NCBI RefSeq assembly: GCF_009677585.1
Contig: NZ_WKYV01000020.1
Coordinates: 1 to 64,000, forward strand
Direction of reading: 5' to 3'
Length of the DNA: 64,000 bases
Source: Lactonifactor sp. BIOML-A5
GTDB lineage: Bacteria > Bacillota > Clostridia > Lachnospirales > Lachnospiraceae
A program made the position numbers and the translations under genes. Shown here in pieces: positions 52,087-59,734 of the stretch (position 1 is the first letter of the stretch; the number at the start of each line of letters is the position of its first letter). The notes beneath the pieces were generated by a model. It made no database searches and had not been told where the DNA came from. It was given only the letters and a program-made list of their open reading frames with translations.

Positions 52087-53232
52087 ATGAGATTTTTTCA
52101 TATCGCAGACTTACACCTGGGAAAGAAACTTCTGGGGGAAAGCCTGCTGGAGGACCAGAGAGACATTCTGGAGAAAGTATTACTGGAGATAAAAAAGGAA
52201 CGGCCCCAGGGCATTTTAATTGCCGGGGACATTTATGATAAAAGCATTCCCTCCGGGGAAGCCGTGGTACTGTTTGATTCTTTTCTGGAAAGGCTGGCAG
52301 AAGCCGGTCTTGACATATTTATCATCAGCGGAAATCATGATTCTCCTGAGCGCCTGGACTTCGCCAGAAACCTTTTGGCTAAGAATAAAGTGCATATTGC
52401 AGGGGGATTTAAAGGAGAGCTTCCCCATACAGTGCTCTGTGACGAGCGGGGGGAGCTCACTGTGTGGCAGATGCCTTTTATCAAGCCGGCAGCGCTCAGA
52501 CCTTACTTTGAAGAATCCCCTGAGACGTATGAGGAGGCGGTACAGGCGGTGCTTCGGACGGCTGAGATTGACAGCGGGAAAAGAAATATCCTTTTAGCCC
52601 ACCAGTATGTGGTGTGGCAGGGGGAAAAGCCTCTTCCCTCAGACTCTGAGCAGCTGTCGCTGGGGGGGCTGGAACAGGTGGATGCCTCCTGCTTTGACGC
52701 TTTTGATTATGTGGCTCTGGGACATATTCACAGGCCGCAGAAGATTGGAAGACCGGAAGTGCGGTACGCAGGTTCTCCTCTGAAATATTCATTTTCAGAG
52801 GTTCATCATAAAAAGGCAGTTACGGTCGTAGATATAGAGGAGAAAGGACAGGTATCCCTGCGGAAGCTGCCTCTTTCGCCGCTTCACGAGATGGCTGTTC
52901 TCAGGGGAACAATGGAGGAGCTGACCGGGGAAGCGTACAGAGAGTACCGGAACGGTTATTATCTCTCGGTCGTTCTGACAGACGAACAGCCGGTGGAACA
53001 GCCCGTAGAGAGGCTCAGGGAGTATTTTCCAGGGCTTCTGGAATTTGCCATTGATAATGCAAGGACAAGGGAGCGAAAGGAGAGCGGCCTTAAGACGGAG
53101 CAGATTTTACTGCGCACGCCCCGGGAATTATTTCAGGAGTTTTATAAGAAGCAGAACCACGTAGAAATGTCTCCGGCGGAGAATAGGATTCTAGAGGAAG
53201 TGCTGCAGAGAGTAGGAGAACATGTATTATGA
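52087..53232 (+). CDS. sbcD: exonuclease subunit SbcD
   Basis: This encodes 381 residues. The ATG at 52087 has AAGGAGG six bases upstream; a GTG 51 bases earlier lies in the leader hairpin. Mn-dependent phosphoesterase motifs are in order: ADLHLGKKLL, AGDIYDK, SGNHDSPERL and GHIHRPQ. With SbcC it cleaves DNA hairpins and protein-blocked ends, which could matter for the long palindromes in this window. Its stop overlaps the sbcC start (ATGA). Confidence 0.97.
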   Translation: MRFFHIADLHLGKKLLGESLLEDQRDILEKVLLEIKKERPQGILIAGDIYDKSIPSGEAVVLFDSFLERLAEAGLDIFIISGNHDSPERLDFARNLLAKNKVHIAGGFKGELPHTVLCDERGELTVWQMPFIKPAALRPYFEESPETYEEAVQAVLRTAEIDSGKRNILLAHQYVVWQGEKPLPSDSEQLSLGGLEQVDASCFDAFDYVALGHIHRPQKIGRPEVRYAGSPLKYSFSEVHHKKAVTVVDIEEKGQVSLRKLPLSPLHEMAVLRGTMEELTGEAYREYRNGYYLSVVLTDEQPVEQPVERLREYFPGLLEFAIDNARTRERKESGLKTEQILLRTPRELFQEFYKKQNHVEMSPAENRILEEVLQRVGEHVL

Positions 53233-55811
53233 AACCCACAGAACTGATGATGCAGGCCTTCGGGCCGTATGCTGACCCTGTAACAATTGATTTTACACCC
53301 TTTTACCGTCAGGGTTTGTTTTTAATCAGCGGCGATACGGGGGCAGGAAAAACTACTATTTTTGACGGAATTATGTATGCCCTGTACGACGAAACCAGCG
53401 GCAGCAGCAGAAAAGCGGAAAATCTGAGAAGTGATTATGCGGACAGCAAAACCCTTACCAGGGTCCGTCTGAAGTTTTTGCACAAAGGCAGGGAATACGA
53501 GGCGGAGCGGTACTTTTCAGAGACACGGCGGGCAGAGGCAGTCCTTACGCTCCCTGACGGCAGCGTGATTACCGGAAAGAAAAATGTGAATCAGGCTGTA
53601 GTGGATTTGCTGGGGCTGGATTACCGGCAGTTTAAGCAGGTATCTATGATTGCCCAGGGCGAATTTTTGGATCTTCTCTTTGCCAGAAGTGATGTGCGGG
53701 GCGAAGTGTTCCGCAAGGTGTTCCGCACGGAATATTATAAAACAGTATCTGACTTGTTAAAGAGTATGGCTGCGCATGCCAGGGAAGAGGAACGGTATCG
53801 GCAGGAAAGAAAAAAACAGGTGCTTGAAGGGCTCCCGGCGTCTCTGGGGGAACTCCCGGAGGGGGAACTGGCCCAGGGTCTGGAAGAACTTCTGGAAAAG
53901 AACCGGAAAAAAGACCAGAGGCTGAAAAAAGAAGAGGGGATGCTGGAGCAGAGGAGGGAACAGCTGCTTCGGGAATATGAGCGGGTCAAGCTGGAGAATC
54001 AGGAACTGAAACGGCTTGGAGAACTGCGGGAACGGCTGGAGGGCAAGAAAGAAGAGGCGGTTCTCATGAAAGCACTGGAGAAGAAAAGAAGAGACGGGCA
54101 GAAGGCCGTGACGTATGTTAAGCCTCTGCTGGAACAGCATGAGCAGAGAATCGCCGAGCTGGAGGGTCTGCAGAGTCTGTATGGTGAGTTCAAAGAGAGA
54201 AAAAAAGAACTGGAGAAAGAAAAAAAGAACTGGGAGAGGATGGAAGAGCTGAAGGAGCGGCAGGAAAAGGAAAAGCAACTTCTGGAGGATATGGAACAGC
54301 AGCTGGATTACTGGAAAGAAAAGGAGACAGAGGCCAGGGCTGTCATAAAACTGGAAGAGGATCAGGCCGCACTGAAGGAAGAGCTGGAACAGAGGATTGG
54401 TGAAGTGAATCAGAGCTCAGTAAAGTATGAGAACTACAGGGCTGATTTTCTGAAAAGCCAGGCCGGAATCCTGAGCAGAACCCTGCGGGATAAAAGTCCC
54501 TGTCCCGTGTGCGGCTCTCTGGAGCACCCCGCGCCCGCGCCCCTTCTGCATAAGGATGTGAATGAGGAAACCCTGAGGAAACTGGAAGCCAAAAAGGACG
54601 CATTGCAGAAAAAAATGCAGGAAACCTTTCACAAATGCGCTCTGAATCAAAAAGAGTGGGAGATGCGAAAGGGCCAGCTGGAGCAGGTGCAGGGCCTTGG
54701 AAGAAAGAAGGACGGCGGGGCTATGCTCCCCTGGATCCAGAAAAAACTGGAAGAACAGCAGGTCAGGATAACGAAACAGAAATCCAGGATCCGAAGTGAT
54801 GTCCCTGAGAGCAGAGAGATAAAGAACCATCTGGAAGAGACTACAAATGAATACCATCTGTGTCTGGGCCGCCTGGCAGAGCAGGAGAAGATGCTTCCCC
54901 AGGCCAAAGAGGCTGTAAAGTGCTCCAGACAGACGTACATGAACCAAATAAAAAAACAGGGCTTTGGAAGTGAAAAAATTGCCAGAGAGGCTTTCTGCAC
55001 CCAGGAAGAGCTGGGAGAGCTGGAGAATACGGTCCGCAGATATCAGCAGGAGATGCAGGAGCTTCAGGTGCAGATCCGCAGTCTCGGAAAACGGCTGCGG
55101 GGCAAGATGTACCGGGAAGAGGATTATTACCAGAAAAGTCTGGGGGATATGGACAGCCAGAGGAAAGCAATTTCCAGAGAGAGAAAGCAGATTTACAATG
55201 ACATACGCCAGCTGACGCAGCTGGAGAGGCAGCTGGAACGCCTTGAGGAAGAGAGCAGAGGCAGTGAGGAATACCGGATAAGCCTTCAGACCCTTTCCGA
55301 TACGGCCAACGGCACGTTAAACGGCAAGCCTAAACTTTCCTTGGAACGGTACGTGCAGTCTGCCTATTTCCGGATGATTGTGGCAGAAGCCAATATAAAG
55401 CTGGAAGGAATGACCAATGGCCGCTATGAACTTTTGGTCAGAGAGGAGACCAGCAACCGGCAGAGTCAGATTGGCCTGGATTTGGATGTGTATGATTACA
55501 ATACAGGAAAGGTCAGAACCGTGAAAACCTTGTCCGGGGGCGAGGCTTTTAAAGCAGCTCTGGCTCTTGCGCTGGGAGTGTCGGCTGTGATTCAGAGCTT
55601 TGCCGGGGGTGTATGGGTAGAGACAATTTTCATTGATGAAGGATTCGGAAGCCTGGATCAGGAATCGCTGGAACAGTCCATAGCCACTCTGGCCACCCTG
55701 GCCGACGGCAACCGGCTGGTGGGGATTATTTCCCACGTTAATGAGCTAAAAGAGCGCATTGATAACCAGATACAGGTACTCAAAAGCAAAAAAGGAAGCA
55801 GAATCCGTTAG
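53229..55811 (+). CDS. sbcC: exonuclease subunit SbcC
   Basis: This encodes 860 residues, short for SbcC (about 1,000-1,130), because the coiled coils are short. Walker A is SGDTGAGKTTIFDG, the zinc hook is CPVC (425-428) and the C-terminal ABC parts are LSGGEAFKAALALALG and IFIDEGFGSLD. It is a Rad50-like ATPase that works with SbcD. Confidence 0.96.
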   Translation: MKPTELMMQAFGPYADPVTIDFTPFYRQGLFLISGDTGAGKTTIFDGIMYALYDETSGSSRKAENLRSDYADSKTLTRVRLKFLHKGREYEAERYFSETRRAEAVLTLPDGSVITGKKNVNQAVVDLLGLDYRQFKQVSMIAQGEFLDLLFARSDVRGEVFRKVFRTEYYKTVSDLLKSMAAHAREEERYRQERKKQVLEGLPASLGELPEGELAQGLEELLEKNRKKDQRLKKEEGMLEQRREQLLREYERVKLENQELKRLGELRERLEGKKEEAVLMKALEKKRRDGQKAVTYVKPLLEQHEQRIAELEGLQSLYGEFKERKKELEKEKKNWERMEELKERQEKEKQLLEDMEQQLDYWKEKETEARAVIKLEEDQAALKEELEQRIGEVNQSSVKYENYRADFLKSQAGILSRTLRDKSPCPVCGSLEHPAPAPLLHKDVNEETLRKLEAKKDALQKKMQETFHKCALNQKEWEMRKGQLEQVQGLGRKKDGGAMLPWIQKKLEEQQVRITKQKSRIRSDVPESREIKNHLEETTNEYHLCLGRLAEQEKMLPQAKEAVKCSRQTYMNQIKKQGFGSEKIAREAFCTQEELGELENTVRRYQQEMQELQVQIRSLGKRLRGKMYREEDYYQKSLGDMDSQRKAISRERKQIYNDIRQLTQLERQLERLEEESRGSEEYRISLQTLSDTANGTLNGKPKLSLERYVQSAYFRMIVAEANIKLEGMTNGRYELLVREETSNRQSQIGLDLDVYDYNTGKVRTVKTLSGGEAFKAALALALGVSAVIQSFAGGVWVETIFIDEGFGSLDQESLEQSIATLATLADGNRLVGIISHVNELKERIDNQIQVLKSKKGSRIR

Positions 55812-55812
55812 T

Positions 55813-55972
55813 TTGTTAATTGATAAACAAAGTAAAATTGGATATTTTTAGTTTACGTCAAATTGTTTAGAAATAAAAACAATATTAAGATTTTTTTATA
55901 AACTTTCCAATAAGAATTTCTTGCTAAATATTTGGAAACAAGTTATAATGAAAACAATTGATAAATAATTGT
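55813..55972 (+). promoter_or_regulatory. promoter and operator region of the CODH/ACS cluster, with Rex-like site
   Basis: TTGTTAA-TTGA-TAAACAA (55813-55830) matches the Rex consensus at 13 of 14 positions. A looser repeat, ATTGTTT-N8-AAACAAT, is at 55862-55883. The likely promoter is TTGCTA (55921-55926) with TATAAT (55944-55949) and a 17-base spacer. A third repeat, ACAATT-N7-AATTGT (55954-55972), covers the predicted start of transcription. Nothing in 55812-56022 looks coding. NADH-responsive repression is an inference from the first site. Confidence 0.6.
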
Positions 55973-56022
55973 CACAAAGTTTGTCTTGAGTGGATTTAGC
56001 TATGGAAAGGAGAACATAAGAC

Positions 56023-56415
56023 ATGCATTTAGTGAAAGACGAGAATGGTCATGTTATATCTCATGCACATGATGGTGAACATACTCATGAACATGTTCAC
56101 GCTGATGGAAATGTTCATACTCACGAACATACGCATGAAGGGGAACATGACCATGTTCATGCTCATGGATGTGATTGCAGGAATGAGAAATGCAATGGCA
56201 GCTGTGCAGATGAGACTGCAGCTTTATTGAACTATATGCTTCAGCATAATCAGCATCACGCGGAGGAACTGGATCAGATGGCCAAAAATCTTCGCAAATT
56301 AGGCATGGAGGACGCAGCCAGAACCATTGAAGAGGGCGTTGCGGACTTCCAGAAGGGCAATATGCGCCTGAGCCTTGCACTGACACTGGTAAAAGAGCAT
56401 CAGAAGGAGGCATAA
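56023..56415 (+). CDS. His/Cys-rich metal-binding protein, probable nickel store (CooJ-like by role)
   Basis: This encodes 130 residues. Residues 2-48 contain 16 histidines, many spaced as H-x-H, followed by Cys50, Cys52, Cys57 and Cys61. The remaining part is helical (ALLNYMLQHNQHHAEELDQM, then a GMEDAARTIEEGVADFQKGN helix pair). AAGGAG lies upstream. Position first in a nickel-enzyme cluster and directly before cooT suggests nickel storage or delivery for CODH and ACS. Rhodospirillum CooJ has its His tail at the C terminus; here it is N-terminal, so this may be an analogue rather than an orthologue. Confidence 0.75.
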   Translation: MHLVKDENGHVISHAHDGEHTHEHVHADGNVHTHEHTHEGEHDHVHAHGCDCRNEKCNGSCADETAALLNYMLQHNQHHAEELDQMAKNLRKLGMEDAARTIEEGVADFQKGNMRLSLALTLVKEHQKEA

Positions 56416-56417
56416 TT

Positions 56418-56597
56418 ATGTGTTTGGCAACTGTACAGAAAAGTGATGACACTGTGATCTGCAGAAACATCAGCCGTATTGATGTGGACGGGGATAAAGT
56501 GATCCTGCGGGATATCATGGGAGAAGAACAGGTGATAGAAGGCAGGATTCTTATGGTAGACCTGGCTAACAGTATTGTTAAGCTGGACTGCCGGTAG
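56418..56597 (+). CDS. cooT: CooT-family nickel-binding protein
   Basis: This is a 59-residue gene with AAGGAGG (56404-56410) seven bases before the ATG. The protein starts MCLATVQKSD, carrying Cys2, the nickel ligand of CooT, and continues as a small beta-rich domain (VDGDKVILRDIMGEEQVIEG, ending IVKLDCR). CooT is a small dimeric Ni(II) chaperone for CODH maturation in R. rubrum. It follows the His-rich gene after two bases, so the two are probably co-translated. Confidence 0.85.
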   Translation: MCLATVQKSDDTVICRNISRIDVDGDKVILRDIMGEEQVIEGRILMVDLANSIVKLDCR

Positions 56598-56878
56598 CAG
56601 CACGGGCTTTTGGGCGAAAGCCCTGAAGATAAAAGCAAATCATTAAAAGAGAGTGGAGGATAAAAGATGGAGAACAGATTATGAAGGTGTAAAGGAACAG
56701 CGACGTAGGACGTGCAGGGGGAATCAGCTGGTACCGCTGTAAGAGGATGGGCGGTATCCGGGGATGCCATCTGTATGCATGGAACAAGTCCGAAGCTGTC
56801 TCACAAAACTGCGGCGACGCAGGGGTGGGAACAGTCCGGGACAGAGACTAGATTAGATAGAAATAGGAGGTGCCCGTA
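56598..56878 (+). other. 281-base non-coding segment with several hairpins, identity unknown
   Basis: No plausible long frame exists. Visible structures are GGGCTTT-N6-AAAGCCC (56604-56623), CAGC-N7-GCTG near 56725-56740, a stem pairing GATGG (from about 56746) with CCATC (to about 56771), CTGCG-GCGA-CGCAG with a GNRA loop (about 56808-56822), and GTCTC pairing with GAGAC around the last. GTGGAGG (about 56653) precedes two overlapping micro-ORFs (MENRL and MKV, 56667-56692). It could be a leader RNA or riboswitch for cooC, or a decayed insertion. It does not match a riboswitch class I can recognise by eye. Confidence 0.45.
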
Positions 56879-57649
56879 ATGGCACATGTAATTGCTGTAG
56901 CCGGTAAAGGCGGTGTGGGAAAGACAACTTTATGCGGATTATTAATCCAGTATCTGGGGGAAAAGGGAAAAGGTCCTATTCTCGCTGTGGATGCGGATGC
57001 CAATTCCAATCTGAATGAAGTGTTGGGAGTAGAAGTGGAAGCTACACTGGGAGATGTGCGGGAGGAGATTGCGCAGGCAGAGCTTGCAAAAGAGAATCCG
57101 ATTCCTGCAGGTGTCTCTAAAGCGGATTATGCGGAATTTAAGTTTAATTCTGCACTGGTAGAGGATGACGATTTTGATCTGCTGGTGATGGGAAGAACCC
57201 AGGGGAAAGGGTGTTATTGTTATGTGAATGGCCTTCTCCAGGCTCAGCTTGCCAAGTATCAGAAAAATTATCCTTATATTGTAGTGGACAACGAGGCAGG
57301 TATGGAGCATATCAGCCGCGGAGTGCTTCCAAGCATGCAGACCGCTATCCTGGTCAGCGATTGTTCACGGCGTGGTGTACAGGCGGTTGGCCGGATTGCA
57401 AAATTAATTGAAGAATGCGGCATGAAGCCTAAGACCATCGGTTTGATTGTCAACCGTGCACCGAATGGAGAACTGAATGAAGGCACAAAAGAAGAGATTG
57501 AAAAGCAAGGGCTAACTCTTCTTGGTGTGGTACCACAAGATGAGAGCGTATATGAGTACGACTGCGACGGAAAGCCAACAGTTGAACTGCCTGAAAGCAA
57601 TCCGGTAAAGAAGGCTCTGCGCGATATTGTGGACAAATTAAACCTGTAG
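56879..57649 (+). CDS. cooC: CODH nickel-insertion ATPase CooC, copy 1
   Basis: This encodes 256 residues. The ATG at 56879 has AGGAGG eight bases upstream. It is a MinD/ParA-type ATPase with deviant Walker A GKGGVGKTT (9-17) and the C112-Y-C114 motif that binds Ni or Zn at the dimer interface of CooC. DADANSNLNEVLG follows Walker A. In characterised systems CooC helps insert nickel into the CODH C-cluster. It precedes cooS. Confidence 0.92.
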   Translation: MAHVIAVAGKGGVGKTTLCGLLIQYLGEKGKGPILAVDADANSNLNEVLGVEVEATLGDVREEIAQAELAKENPIPAGVSKADYAEFKFNSALVEDDDFDLLVMGRTQGKGCYCYVNGLLQAQLAKYQKNYPYIVVDNEAGMEHISRGVLPSMQTAILVSDCSRRGVQAVGRIAKLIEECGMKPKTIGLIVNRAPNGELNEGTKEEIEKQGLTLLGVVPQDESVYEYDCDGKPTVELPESNPVKKALRDIVDKLNL

Positions 57650-57663
57650 TATTTGGAAATTCC

Positions 57664-57773
57664 CCTCTTGCAAGGTGAAGTAATTGCTGCTCTGTGTGAG
57701 AGAGGTTTTTTTAAACAAAACAATAACCCCTGGGGGCGGATGGGTTACAAGCGCTCAAAAACTAAGAGTTAAT
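57664..57773 (+). promoter_or_regulatory. cooC-cooS intergenic terminator-like hairpin and candidate promoter
   Basis: CCTCT (57664-57668) can pair with AGAGG (57701-57705) before seven T residues (57706-57712), giving a weak terminator. TAACCC-N12-GGGTTA (57724-57747) follows, then TTACAA (57745-57750) and GTTAAT (57768-57773) at 17 bases, a possible separate promoter for cooS. Such an arrangement would let CODH be made in excess of the nickel chaperones. Confidence 0.45.
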
Positions 57774-57803
57774 TTAAGGTAATGCTCTAAAAGGAGGATA
57801 TTA

Positions 57804-59696
57804 ATGAGTGAATTCAAATTAACCACAGTAGAAGAATTCGAAGCGGCTACCGCGAGACTGTTGGAGACAGGTGCAAAAGTTGGTGCAGATTCCTGGCAGT
57901 TAAGAGTTAAAAATCAGACACCGCACTGTAAGTTCGGTGAGGAGGGTGTCTGCTGTAGAATCTGTTCTATGGGACCTTGCCGTATTACAAAAAAAGCACC
58001 GAGAGGAATCTGTGGATGTGATGTACATGGTATCGTAGGAAGAAACTTCCTTCGTTTTACAGCAGGCGGATCTGCTACTCACTCTGACCATGGACGTGAA
58101 ATCTGCCATACGTTATATGAGACAAGAGAAGGCGGAAACTACACAGTTAAGGATCCTGCAAAATTAAAAAGAATTGCTCAGGAATGGGGCATTGAGACAG
58201 AAGGCAAAGATATCTACGACCTGGCTCATGAAGTTGCGGAAACAGGTCTGTTAGAATATGGTAAACCATTCGGAACACAGAAATTCATCAAGAGAGCGCC
58301 GGAGCATACACAGGAAATCTGGAAGAGAGAAGAGATTGAACCAAGAGCAATCGACCGTGAGGTATCTCAGGCATTACATATGACTCATATGGGATGTTCT
58401 TCCAAGCCGGAAGCTTTGGTAAGACAGGCTCTTCGCTGCGGTTTATCTGACGGCTGGGGCGGTTCCATGATGGGAACAGAGTTCTCTGACGTATTATTCG
58501 GAACACCTAAGGAAATGGAAACAGAAGCTAACTTAGGTGTTATGGAAGAGGAAAACGTAAACATCGTTGTTCACGGACATGATCCTTCACTTTCAGAAAT
58601 GATCTGTGAATATGCTGAAGATCCTGAAATGATTGCACTTGCAAAATCTGTAGGCGCAAAGGGAATCACAATCTCCGGTGTATGCTGTACCTCTAACGAA
58701 GTTGCAATGCGCCGCGGAATTCCTATGGCAGGTAACTTCTTACAGCAGGAAAACGTTGTGCTTACAGGCGCCTGTGAAGCTATCGTAGTAGACGTTCAGT
58801 GTATCTTCCCGGCATTAGGTCCATTAAGCAAATGTTTCCACACAAAATTCATCACCACTTCACCTGTAGCGCAGATGCCGGAATCTGACTTTATCCGTTT
58901 CTCATCTGAGTCCGCAGGAGAAAATGCAAAATTAATCGTTAAGACAGCAATTGAGAACTTCAAAAACAGAAATCCGGAATTAGTTCACATTCCAGATATG
59001 AAACAGAAAGCATTTGTGGGATATTCCTTCGAGGAAATTATCCATAAATTAGACGGTGTTACCAACTCCTTCGTTGACAAGACAGGAACTACAATGCCGC
59101 TGGTTGACTGTGTGAAATCCGGTGTTCTCAGGGGTGCGGTAGCTATGGTTGGATGTAACAATCCGAAGATCAGACCTGACGCTGCTCACATTGAATTAAT
59201 GAAGAAATTAATTGCCAACGATGTTATTCTCATTGTATCCGGATGTTCTGCACAGGCTGCTGCAAAAGCAGGTCTGATGGACAAGAGAGCAAAAGATCTC
59301 TGCGGCGCCGGCCTGAAGAGAGTCTGCGAACTGGCAGATATCCCTCCGGTTCTTCATATGGGATCCTGCGTAGATATCAGCCGTATGATGATTCTTGCAT
59401 CTGAAATTGCAAAAGATTCCGGCTGGAATATTTCACAGGTACCTGTTGTGGGATGTGCTCCTGAATGGATGTCCGAAAAAGCGGTATCTATCGGTAACTA
59501 CGTTGTATCTACCGGTATTGACACTTATCTTGGCGTTGAACCTTATGCAACAGGATCCAGCGAAGTGGATGCTCTGCTCAAGGGCGGATTAAGAGACTGG
59601 GTAGAGGCAGCTTATACTGTAGAATCAGATATTGATAAATTAGGCGATCTTATGATTGAAAGAATTGAAGAAAAGAGAGCTGCGTTAGGTATCTAA
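57804..59696 (+). CDS. acsA: carbon monoxide dehydrogenase catalytic subunit (CooS/AcsA)
   Basis: This encodes 630 residues, the usual length. It interconverts CO2 and CO at a Ni-Fe-S C-cluster. The D-cluster cysteines are Cys42 and Cys50, and the B-cluster motif begins C51-x2-C54-x4-C59 (CCRICSMGPC). Further conserved pieces are HMTHMGCSSKPEALVRQ, GVCCTSNEVAMRRG, GCSAQAAAKAGL and LHMGSCVDISR. AAGGAGG precedes the ATG. With AcsB it should form the bifunctional CODH/ACS complex. Codon choice looks like that of a highly expressed gene. Confidence 0.97.
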   Translation: MSEFKLTTVEEFEAATARLLETGAKVGADSWQLRVKNQTPHCKFGEEGVCCRICSMGPCRITKKAPRGICGCDVHGIVGRNFLRFTAGGSATHSDHGREICHTLYETREGGNYTVKDPAKLKRIAQEWGIETEGKDIYDLAHEVAETGLLEYGKPFGTQKFIKRAPEHTQEIWKREEIEPRAIDREVSQALHMTHMGCSSKPEALVRQALRCGLSDGWGGSMMGTEFSDVLFGTPKEMETEANLGVMEEENVNIVVHGHDPSLSEMICEYAEDPEMIALAKSVGAKGITISGVCCTSNEVAMRRGIPMAGNFLQQENVVLTGACEAIVVDVQCIFPALGPLSKCFHTKFITTSPVAQMPESDFIRFSSESAGENAKLIVKTAIENFKNRNPELVHIPDMKQKAFVGYSFEEIIHKLDGVTNSFVDKTGTTMPLVDCVKSGVLRGAVAMVGCNNPKIRPDAAHIELMKKLIANDVILIVSGCSAQAAAKAGLMDKRAKDLCGAGLKRVCELADIPPVLHMGSCVDISRMMILASEIAKDSGWNISQVPVVGCAPEWMSEKAVSIGNYVVSTGIDTYLGVEPYATGSSEVDALLKGGLRDWVEAAYTVESDIDKLGDLMIERIEEKRAALGI

Positions 59697-59734
59697 CAGC
59701 TTCTCAAAATCGTGTAATAGAAAGGTGAATAGAC

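Noticed and set aside
54501..54512. Truncated sbcC
   Set aside because: Although shorter than usual, it keeps Walker A, the CPVC hook, the signature motif and Walker B in one frame, so it is a short-coil variant rather than a fragment.
56690..56800. Cobalamin riboswitch before cooC
   Set aside because: Fragments such as CCGCTGTAA and AAGTCCGAAG recall the class, but the core GGTG-AAA-TCC and the closing P1 strand are absent.
56690..56860. NiCo riboswitch before cooC
   Set aside because: The genomic context would suit nickel sensing, but the conserved GCAGCCGGGC-type segment and a P1 pairing of the ends were not found.
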